Part shown: in pieces, positions 5,824 to 11,850 of the stretch | Numbering within the stretch: the stretch's first letter is position 1 | How the letters are laid out: the number at the start of each line of letters is the position of its first letter | Assembly: GCA_039798005.1 (NCBI GenBank) | Contig: JBDKGV010000096.1 | Coordinates: 1-12,363, forward strand | Reading direction: 5' to 3' | DNA length: 12,363 nucleotides | Source: JBDKGV01 sp039798005 | GTDB lineage: Bacteria > Fibrobacterota > Fibrobacteria > UBA5070 | Notes under the pieces: model-generated | The model's input: only the letters and a program-made list of their open reading frames with translations | The model's database searches: none | Told to the model about the DNA's origin: nothing | Translations under genes and position numbers: made by a program

Positions 5824-7967
5824 CGATTCCATTCCTTGAGCGCATCTTCCAAGGTCGGGAAGCGCTTGGAAGCTTCCTTCTCAAGCATGGTTTCCATGAA
5901 ACCAAGCACCGAGGTGGGCACTTCCATCTCCAAGTGCGGCGCCAAGTCCTTGGGCGGCTGAAGGAGGATCTTGAGCATGATGGAACGCACGTCCTCGCCG
6001 TCGTAGGCACGGCAACCGGCCAACATCTCGAAGAACACGAGGCCCAGTGAGAACTGGTCGCTGTGGGCATCGGTGCGCTTGCCTTCCACCTGCTCCGGAG
6101 CCATGTAGTAGGGGGTGCCCAGCACCGTTCCCTCTTGGGTCAAGGACATGGACGCATCGCCCTTGCGGGCCAATCCGAAGTCGGTGAGCTTCGCGTGACG
6201 ACCATCGTCCACCACCATGATGTTGGCGGGCTTGATGTCGCGATGAACCACTCCAAGACTGTGCGCATACCCAAGGCCGGCAAGGATCTGCCCACCCAGA
6301 TCATGGATCTCGCGCCAGGAGAAGCGCTTGCCCACCATCAACTCGTCCAAGCCCTTGCCACGCAGGAATTCCATGGCGATGTAGTGGCTTTCCTGCCACT
6401 CTCCGCTTTCGTAGATGGTCACAATGGAGGGGTGATTCAGGGCCGCGATGGCACGCGCCTCGCGCTTGAAGCGCTCCAGCGACTCCTCGGGCTTCTCCCC
6501 CATGCGACGCTCCGGAGCGATCACCTTGATCGCCGCATGGCGATCGAGCCCTTCGTCGTAACCGTCGTACACCACGCCCATCGCACCGCGCCCGATCTCT
6601 CGCACGATCTCGAACTTCCCGATCCGCTTCTTTCCGTCATCGGGACCGGTCGTGGCTTGGGCCTGGGCGGGCAGGACGACACCTGCAGCGGGCTTGAATC
6701 CGGACGCACCCTGGGCCGCCTCGACTCGTGGCATGCGGAACGCCCAGACGCCGCCCAGTCCAGCGACCAAGCCGACCAGAGGCAGGTCAAGCGCCGTCTG
6801 CACCGCCAAGAAACGGTCCAGCAGGACAAGGATCGCAAGGCATCCCACCAAAGCCCCGGCACCGATTCCCTGTGCCATGGGTCCCCACCCTTTGCGGGAC
6901 AGACCAAACCAGACGCCACCGGCAATCCCCAATCCAAGGGCGATTTCCACCAGACGCAACCAAGCGGGAGACACCGGCACGGTGCCTTGGAGGGCGTTCT
7001 CCAACGCCACACCCCAGATCTCCACTCCCGGGAAGCGATCGGCCACCGGAGTGCGGAAGAAGTCCCCCGTCTCGCGATTGAGCGCGGCGGCGGTCGTGAC
7101 ACCGATCACCACGATCTTGCCCTTGAGCTTTTCGGCGACCTTCGGGTCTTCGATCACTTGAGAGGCGGATACGGTAGGAACCGTTCCGGGAGGGCCCAGC
7201 CAGCGCAGCGGCGCGTAGCCGTAGCGATCCAGCGGAATGGAGAGATCCTTCACGCGCACGGCATCCGGTGACAGGCTGACGTCGGAAAGGCTCGCATCCT
7301 TCCAAGCGGCCAGCAGGGACACCACCACGGAGGGAATGAAATCGTCCCCGTGGCGCACGACGAAAAGGTTGCGCCGATAGGTTCCGTCCTCGGGGTCGGC
7401 GGAGGAGTGGATGTGCCCGGCCGGAGCCGAGGAGACTTGATAGGCGGAGTCCCCCCACAGGATCGCTTCACTGCGAAAAAGCGGTGCCGCCTTGAGCGCA
7501 TTGAGATCGGTGAGCATCTGGATCGCGCTGGTCTGCAAAAGCACGGGGGTCTGAAGTCCCTTCAGGTCCAGAGCCGGATCGTTGCGCACACCGGAGAACT
7601 GGAAGGGGAGGATGACCTTGGTGGTCGTCGAAATCTCGGCAAGGGTGCGAAGCAGCACGGAGTCCCCCGGCTGGGGAACGCTGCGGTGAGGGAAGAATCC
7701 ATCGAACGCCATGACCTTGGGACCCGCCGCCGCGACGCTGGCAAAGAGCTTTGCCGTGACCGCGCGATCCCAAGGCCAAGGGCCGAAATGCTGGATGTCG
7801 GCATCGGAGATGCCCACCACCACGACTTCGCCCGAAGGCGTACCGGAAGGCGCGATGGCCGCCAGTTTGTCTTGCCAGAGGCGATTGACGGAAAAGATCG
7901 GTCGCAGGGCGACCAATCCAAGAACGGCAAGGGTCAGTCCGGCGTGGAGGTAGGCGAACTTCTTCAT
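5811..7967 (-). CDS. CHASE2 sensor domain Ser/Thr protein kinase
   Basis: This is a 718-residue membrane receptor kinase. An N-terminal helix (about residues 5-25) is followed by an extracytoplasmic CHASE2 domain (about 30-315, with VVVVGISDADIQHFGPWPWDR and GKIVVIGVTT). Three transmembrane helices (about 337-356, 364-383, 390-408) lead to a cytoplasmic kinase domain (about 452-711). All key kinase elements are intact: glycine loop GRGAMG (459-464), Lys481 in AAIKV, HRDIKPAN (575-582), DFG (596-598) and APE (623-625). An active Hanks-type kinase is expected; ligand and substrates are unknown. No PASTA repeats are present. The start MKKFAYLHAG was chosen because its ATG overlaps the stop of the upstream LysM-FecR gene (TGATG), indicating coupled translation. 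An upstream in-frame ATG at 8009 would only add residues read from the FecR gene's 3' end. Confidence 0.93.
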   Translation of the reverse strand: MKKFAYLHAGLTLAVLGLVALRPIFSVNRLWQDKLAAIAPSGTPSGEVVVVGISDADIQHFGPWPWDRAVTAKLFASVAAAGPKVMAFDGFFPHRSVPQPGDSVLLRTLAEISTTTKVILPFQFSGVRNDPALDLKGLQTPVLLQTSAIQMLTDLNALKAAPLFRSEAILWGDSAYQVSSAPAGHIHSSADPEDGTYRRNLFVVRHGDDFIPSVVVSLLAAWKDASLSDVSLSPDAVRVKDLSIPLDRYGYAPLRWLGPPGTVPTVSASQVIEDPKVAEKLKGKIVVIGVTTAAALNRETGDFFRTPVADRFPGVEIWGVALENALQGTVPVSPAWLRLVEIALGLGIAGGVWFGLSRKGWGPMAQGIGAGALVGCLAILVLLDRFLAVQTALDLPLVGLVAGLGGVWAFRMPRVEAAQGASGFKPAAGVVLPAQAQATTGPDDGKKRIGKFEIVREIGRGAMGVVYDGYDEGLDRHAAIKVIAPERRMGEKPEESLERFKREARAIAALNHPSIVTIYESGEWQESHYIAMEFLRGKGLDELMVGKRFSWREIHDLGGQILAGLGYAHSLGVVHRDIKPANIMVVDDGRHAKLTDFGLARKGDASMSLTQEGTVLGTPYYMAPEQVEGKRTDAHSDQFSLGLVFFEMLAGCRAYDGEDVRSIMLKILLQPPKDLAPHLEMEVPTSVLGFMETMLEKEASKRFPTLEDALKEWNRLPV

Positions 7968-8893
7968 CAGTCGCAGAGGCAGTCGCGCTCGCGGTTCATG
8001 TCGGCCCACGGGTCACCGACCGCAGTCTTGAATTCCTTGGGCTTCTCGGGAAGCCCCGACTTGGGCACGTCGATCCGCTGTCCGGCCTTGAGGATATGGA
8101 TCCACTCGCCCATGCCCACTTCCTGGGGACCCGCAACCGCCTTGGGAGCCAGGCTTTTCTTGACCGGAGCCGCGCCGCCGCCGCCCACGCCCACCTCACC
8201 CTGATGCACCGCGACCGCACCCGTGGAGTCCGCATTCACTTCGGTTTCAAACACGGTGCCATGGACACCTGCAATGGCGGTGGGAAGCTGGATCTGGTAG
8301 TTGATGGTGCCGCCCGCCCACTTCTGGACCTTGGCCCAGGTCTTGCCCGTGACCAGCGCAATGCGCGTGTAGAAGGGGCGCTTCTCGGTGGCGGTGGCGA
8401 CCTGGGGAGCCTGGATCGCCAGCATCTTCACCTGGGTCTTCTCATTGAGGCGCAGCACGCTCTGGTTGTCGATGATGAGCTCGGCATAGCTTCCGGCGTC
8501 CGTGATCACGGCATCGCCGGTGGCAAGGAACAGGTTCGGGCGCAGCGTCTCCGAGCCACCGCCGGCGCGCACGATCTTGCCGGTGCCGCGCACCATGGTC
8601 ACGACCGCCTTCTTGGAGGCCACCTGCAACTGTTTGGCGGGATCGATCGGCTTGAGCGGATCGCTGGAAGGCAGGCGCAGCTTGATCTTCTGCCCCACCT
8701 CGACGCGATCGAGATCGATGCCGGGGTTGTCGGCCTTGATCTGGGCCGCCACCGACTCGTCCCAAGCGCCCAGCTTGAGGAAGGCGATGTAGCTGAGGGT
8801 CTGCCCCTTGCGGATCTCGTAATCCGCAAGCGTCGTGGCGGCCATCGAGCCAGCCGCGAGAAGGAGCAAGAGAGAAAGAGTCGTCTTGTGCAC
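7967..8893 (-). CDS. Secreted LysM and FecR domain protein
   Basis: This 308-residue protein starts with a signal peptide (MHKTTLSLLLLLAAGSMAA, cleavage near residues 18-23). A LysM domain follows at about 24-74 (YEIRKGQTLSYIAFLKLG, then an IDLDRVEVGQKIKLRLP end). A FecR domain lies at about 115-235 (ATGDAVITDAGSYAELIIDN, SVLRLNEKTQVK, TAIAGVHGTVFETEV, AVHQGEV). LysM suggests peptidoglycan binding. FecR domains of this free periplasmic type occur beside CHASE2 proteins in several phyla and may work with the sensor. The C-terminus ends in a two-cysteine motif, CLCD. The start is GTG at 8893, set by a strong Shine-Dalgarno GGAGG (8904-8900) 6 nt upstream. The kinase gene follows with a 1-bp TGATG overlap, so the two proteins should be made in step. 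It is the first gene of a minus-strand operon. Confidence 0.9.
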   Translation of the reverse strand: MHKTTLSLLLLLAAGSMAATTLADYEIRKGQTLSYIAFLKLGAWDESVAAQIKADNPGIDLDRVEVGQKIKLRLPSSDPLKPIDPAKQLQVASKKAVVTMVRGTGKIVRAGGGSETLRPNLFLATGDAVITDAGSYAELIIDNQSVLRLNEKTQVKMLAIQAPQVATATEKRPFYTRIALVTGKTWAKVQKWAGGTINYQIQLPTAIAGVHGTVFETEVNADSTGAVAVHQGEVGVGGGGAAPVKKSLAPKAVAGPQEVGMGEWIHILKAGQRIDVPKSGLPEKPKEFKTAVGDPWADMNRERDCLCD

Positions 8894-8930
8894 AGCAAAC
8901 CTCCGGGAGGAGCATTGAGGAACTCGTCAA

Positions 8931-8959
8931 GATATAAGCTGATTTTGAAAGGAAATCAA
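8931..8959 (-). promoter_or_regulatory. Sigma70-like promoter of the FecR-kinase operon
   Basis: On the minus strand, TTGATT (8959-8954) and TATATC (8936-8931) are separated by exactly 17 bp. The predicted start point is near 8925, giving a leader of roughly 30 nt before the GTG at 8893, with its GGAGG in place. The region is AT-rich compared with its surroundings. A 6-7-6 inverted repeat (TGATTT, 7 nt, AAATCA; 8940-8958) lies between and over the promoter boxes and could be an operator. Confidence 0.6.
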
Positions 8960-8965
8960 ATCCCA

Positions 8966-8981
8966 AGTGACCGGGATCACA
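8966..8981. promoter_or_regulatory. CRP/FNR-type dyad (GTGA-N6-TCAC)
   Basis: AGTGACCGGGATCACA matches the TGTGA-N6-TCACA consensus of the CRP/FNR superfamily at 9 of 10 half-site positions. It lies in the divergent spacer. Its centre is about 49 bp upstream of the predicted minus-strand start point, which is not one of the standard activator positions. It could also serve the plus-strand gene. Whether this organism has a matching regulator cannot be seen here. Confidence 0.4.
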
Positions 8982-9002
8982 TTCCGCATCCTCAGGATCG
9001 GC

Positions 9003-9023
9003 TGTTCTACCATCCATAGAACA
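9003..9023. promoter_or_regulatory. Perfect 7-7-7 inverted repeat, candidate operator
   Basis: TGTTCTA and TAGAACA are perfect inverted copies separated by 7 bp. The element lies 88 bp upstream of the VIT-VWA start codon, inside the divergent control region. The size and symmetry are typical of a dimeric repressor or activator site. Read as RNA it would be a weak, AU-rich stem. Confidence 0.45.
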
Positions 9024-9065
9024 CACGGCATGAACTTTCGAGGCCATCTTCTCTACACAGCCATC

Positions 9066-9084
9066 GTGAGGAAGATCCCCTCAC
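9066..9084 (+). promoter_or_regulatory. Leader hairpin before the VIT-VWA gene
   Basis: GTGAGG and CCTCAC pair around a 7-nt loop, 26 nt upstream of ATG 9111 and 14 nt before the GAAAGG ribosome binding site. It may be an mRNA leader hairpin or another protein site. Function is not shown. Confidence 0.3.
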
Positions 9085-9110
9085 ATGAACCCATTCTCGA
9101 AAGGCGAACC

Positions 9111-11291
9111 ATGCCTCTGCGCTCCCTGTTGCTTGCCGTCTGCCTGCCTGCCGTGGCATGCCTTGCCTCCCTGAAATCCATGGACGTGATGGTCTTCAAG
9201 GGGCCAGGCTGCGTCATCCAAGATTCCCTCCGCCAGGCCGAAACCGCCTTGGCACCAGCCCTGACCCGGGTGAACCTGATCGTGACCGACGGCTATGCCC
9301 AAGCCACGGTCACCCAGGCCTTCGTCAATCCCCTGAGCCACCGGACCGAGATCGCCTACGTCTTCCCGCTCCCGGAAAAGGGGTCGGTGCATGCCATGGC
9401 CTTCCAGACCAAGGGCAAGCTCTACCGGGCCCATATCGAGGAGAAGGTCCTGGCGCAGAACATCTACGATTCGGTCAAGAACGCCGGCGGGCAGGCGGGA
9501 CTCCTCTTGCAGGAAAGACCGAACCTGTTCCAGCAGAAACTTGCCAATCTCGGCGCAGGGGACACCGTCTTCGTCGAGATCCGCGTGAGCATTCCCCTCA
9601 AGCATGTCGATGGCTGGTACGAACTGGCCTTCCCCACCATGGTGGGAGAACGCTATCCGTCCCAAGGAGCCCCGGAGCCCGCTGGAACCATCACCGGCTG
9701 GAACCCGCCGGAAAACCGCGACGGCCCGAGCTTTCAATTCAATGTGCTGGTCCAGTCCGGCACGAACCTGGACAGCATCGTGTCGCCGACCCATCCCATC
9801 GAAAGCCGCGGCCTCGACGAAGCGCGTCCGACCTTGATCTCGCGCGGCCTTCTCGACACCTTGGCCAATCCCGAGGCGACCTTCGGTCGGGCCCTCTGGC
9901 TTGTGAACCAGTCCACCTATCCCAACCGCGACTTCGTGCTCCGCTTGCATCGCTCCGCCGGCGCCATCGAAGGAACCATGCTCTCGTGCAAGCCATCCGG
10001 TCGCGACACCGGATTCTTCCGGGTCACGGTCTTCCCCGATCTTTCGGCCCCCGCCGGGGAGATCCCCAAGGATGTGGTGCTCCTGATCGACCGCTCGGGC
10101 TCCCAGTACGGCTGGCCCTTGGCGCATGAGAAGACCATCGCGACGCGGATCCTCTCCCAGCTCAACGCAGCGGACAACCTCACGGTGATCGCCTTCAGCG
10201 ACGACATCCTCTATGGCCTCGGAAAGACGCCGGTGCCGGCCACCTCGGCCAATGTCAAGACAGCGACGACCTTCGTAGAAGGCATCCAGGTCGCCGGGGG
10301 CACCCAACTGCTCTCCGCCATCCAGGCAAGCCTTGCCGTGCCGGTCACCAGCGGCCGCCAGCGCGTCTACATCTTCCTGACGGACGGCTTCATCACCGAC
10401 GAGTCGTCGATCCTGTCGGTCCTTCAGAAGGCGGTGCCGGCCCCGCAGGTCGTCACCTTCGGATGCGGCAACAACCTCAACCGCTATTTCCTGGAGGAGG
10501 CGGCCCGGATCGGCAACGGCTTCGCGACGCCCTTGACGGAAACCGAGAATCTCACCACCGCCACCAACGCCGCCTGGTCCCGCATCGCAAGCCCGCAGGT
10601 GGGGAACCTTTCCAGCAGCTTCGGCGGCTTCCTCACCATGGATTCCATCTCCAGCACCGGAAGCATGCTCTACCGCGGACTGCCGTGGACCCTCTCGGGC
10701 CGCTATGTCGGAGAAGGTCCGGCCACCCTCACGCTCCAAGGCACCCGCAACGGGCAAGCCTGGAGCATGGCTCAACCGGTCAAGTTCTCCGGCACCTGTG
10801 CCGCCACGCAGACCGTGCCGTTGGTGTGGGCGCGGGAGACCATCAACGACCTGGAGACCCGCGAAGGCACATCCAGAGTCAACAAGTCCCGCATCATCGA
10901 GCTTTCCAAGGCCTACCAGGTCCTGTCGAAATACACCGCCTTCCTGGCCGTCGACGGCATCCCCCTTTCCGAGGCCCAAGCGGATCTTTCCGCGGGAATG
11001 TTCCTCGCCACGGACATCGCCGCAAGCCAGGGTGGCAAGGAACAAGGGCGCTCGGTCAACTTGCGTCGGCAGGGTGGGCACCTCGTCCTTGCCTGGAACG
11101 GCAAGGAGATCCCCCGCGCATGGGTGCTCACCAACCTTCAGGGCCGCACCGTCGCCCGGTGGGGAGCGGTCGCAAACGTGGATTGGGACGGCCGCAACCT
11201 CCAAGGCGCACCCGTCCCCGCCGGCACCTACCTGCTGCGGGTGGTCACCTCGACAGGTTCGATCACCATGCCGGTGAGCTGGATTCCCTAG
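9111..11291 (+). CDS. Secreted VIT and VWA domain protein with FlgD/T9SS-like C-terminal tail
   Basis: This 726-residue exported protein has an N-terminal signal peptide (MPLRSLLLAVCLPAVACLA), a VIT domain (about 45-170: VTQAFVNPLSHRTEIAYVFP, YRAHIEEKVLAQNIYDSV), a linker or beta region, and a VWA domain (about 320-480). The MIDAS residues are present: D327-R-S329-G-S331, Thr398 in GGTQL and D425 in LTDG. A long C-terminal beta region follows, then a final 70-80 residues (WVLTNLQGRTVARWG, VDWDGRNLQGAPVPAGTYLL) like FlgD-Ig or T9SS type A sorting tails. Metal-dependent protein binding or adhesion at the surface is the likely role. A VAC sequence at Cys17 could be a lipobox, but signal peptidase I cleavage is equally plausible. 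ATG 9111 is chosen because GAAAGG (9099-9104) lies 6 nt upstream and the signal peptide begins there. It diverges from the FecR-kinase operon. Confidence 0.9.
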   Translation: MPLRSLLLAVCLPAVACLASLKSMDVMVFKGPGCVIQDSLRQAETALAPALTRVNLIVTDGYAQATVTQAFVNPLSHRTEIAYVFPLPEKGSVHAMAFQTKGKLYRAHIEEKVLAQNIYDSVKNAGGQAGLLLQERPNLFQQKLANLGAGDTVFVEIRVSIPLKHVDGWYELAFPTMVGERYPSQGAPEPAGTITGWNPPENRDGPSFQFNVLVQSGTNLDSIVSPTHPIESRGLDEARPTLISRGLLDTLANPEATFGRALWLVNQSTYPNRDFVLRLHRSAGAIEGTMLSCKPSGRDTGFFRVTVFPDLSAPAGEIPKDVVLLIDRSGSQYGWPLAHEKTIATRILSQLNAADNLTVIAFSDDILYGLGKTPVPATSANVKTATTFVEGIQVAGGTQLLSAIQASLAVPVTSGRQRVYIFLTDGFITDESSILSVLQKAVPAPQVVTFGCGNNLNRYFLEEAARIGNGFATPLTETENLTTATNAAWSRIASPQVGNLSSSFGGFLTMDSISSTGSMLYRGLPWTLSGRYVGEGPATLTLQGTRNGQAWSMAQPVKFSGTCAATQTVPLVWARETINDLETREGTSRVNKSRIIELSKAYQVLSKYTAFLAVDGIPLSEAQADLSAGMFLATDIAASQGGKEQGRSVNLRRQGGHLVLAWNGKEIPRAWVLTNLQGRTVARWGAVANVDWDGRNLQGAPVPAGTYLLRVVTSTGSITMPVSWIP

Positions 11292-11304
11292 CCCGCGCCA
11301 TTGA

Positions 11305-11336
11305 TGACGGATCCTGTCATTTGACAAGATCCGTCA
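11305..11336 (+). terminator. Strong hairpin after the VIT-VWA gene
   Basis: TGACGGATC-C-TGTCA pairs with TGACA-A-GATCCGTCA: 14 base pairs with a single C/A mismatch and a very short loop. It begins 14 nt after the stop codon at 11289-11291. No U-tract follows, so it may be a 3' stabilising or Rho-assisted structure, not a classic intrinsic terminator. Confidence 0.55.
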
Positions 11337-11397
11337 CCGGATCCATGGCACGGCGACGAAACCCGCAGCGGACTTCAGGGAATCAAGCCCGATGGGA

Positions 11398-11426
11398 TTG
11401 ACACCGAAGCCTGGCATTTCTCTCCT
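11398..11426 (+). promoter_or_regulatory. Promoter candidate for the small lipoprotein gene
   Basis: A consensus -35 TTGACA (11398-11403) is followed 17 bp later by TCTCCT (11421-11426), a weak -10 (3 of 6). The predicted start point falls on ATG 11433, which has no Shine-Dalgarno. A leaderless transcript is possible. Confidence 0.3.
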
Positions 11427-11432
11427 TTGGCG

Positions 11433-11699
11433 ATGCACCTCCCGTTCCTGCTCGCCGCCACCGCCTTCACCTTCATCGGTTGCTCCACTTCCGCCAACTG
11501 CCGCAAGGTCTCCGACCTTGAGAAGAAGGTGGCCAATTCCACCGGCACGGCCCGTGAATTGAACATCGAGGAGCTGGATGCCACCACCAAGCGCTGCCAG
11601 GAGGATCTGGCCAAGGAAGGCAGATCCCAAAGCAACCTCCGCGACGGCGAGCCCATGGAGAGGGCGCGTGAGCTGAAGCAGGCCGAGCCGGGCCGCTGA
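11433..11699 (+). CDS. Small putative lipoprotein
   Basis: This 88-residue protein begins MHLPFLLAATAFTFIGC, a short hydrophobic signal with a lipobox (FIGC, Cys17). The mature part is hydrophilic, rich in Glu, Lys and Arg, with a likely helical or coiled-coil stretch (about residues 24-62, VSDLEKKVANS, IEELDATTKRCQEDLAKE). It has two more cysteines, at 23 and 55, that could form a disulfide. I recognise no family. The ATG at 11433 is preferred to the TTG at 11427 because of normal start choice, but neither has a Shine-Dalgarno. It lies alone between the VIT-VWA gene and speA, 151 bp upstream of the latter. Confidence 0.65.
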   Translation: MHLPFLLAATAFTFIGCSTSANCRKVSDLEKKVANSTGTARELNIEELDATTKRCQEDLAKEGRSQSNLRDGEPMERARELKQAEPGR

Positions 11700-11750
11700 G
11701 GGCTTCGCAACCCGAAACGCATCCGCAACACGATTCTCCCCCACGCTTTC

Positions 11751-11788
11751 TAGATTCGCCCGCACTTGCTCGGGACGGGAATCCCGAG
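11751..11788 (+). promoter_or_regulatory. Possible -10 box and leader hairpin of speA
   Basis: A TAGATT box (11751-11756) would place a start near 11763, although no convincing -35 is seen. A 7-bp hairpin follows at once (CTCGGGA, 6-nt loop, TCCCGAG; 11769-11788). The implied leader is about 88 nt. A CTCC at 11827-11830 could pair with the GGAG ribosome binding site at 11840-11843. This could be a structured regulatory leader; the evidence is only pairing potential. Confidence 0.3.
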
Positions 11789-11850
11789 GAAGGACGGGGC
11801 GCGAGGTGCGTTCCGGGCCACACACCCTCCCACAGACGCGGAGCGGACCG

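Noticed and set aside
6063..7271. A 402-codon plus-strand open frame inside the kinase gene
   Set aside because: The minus strand carries intact CHASE2 and kinase motifs across the same bases, and the plus frame shows no domain.
7968..8009. Upstream in-frame start for the kinase at 8009
   Set aside because: The extra 14 residues are Arg-rich and are read from the 3' end of the FecR gene. The ATG at 7967 gives TGATG coupling and begins directly with a membrane helix.
8967..9110. N-terminal extension of the VIT-VWA protein from 8967
   Set aside because: It would place coding sequence over the CRP-like site and the inverted repeats and bury the signal peptide. GAAAGG at 9099-9104 supports ATG 9111.
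9081..11327. A 748-codon open frame on the minus strand opposite the VIT-VWA gene
   Set aside because: It mirrors the whole real gene, is rich in Gly, Asp and His with no domain, and has no signal peptide or credible start. It is a shadow of strong codon bias.
11321..11349. TTGACA at 11321-11326 as a promoter -35 box
   Set aside because: It is part of the strong hairpin at 11305-11336, and the hexamer 17 bp on, CATGGC, is a poor -10.
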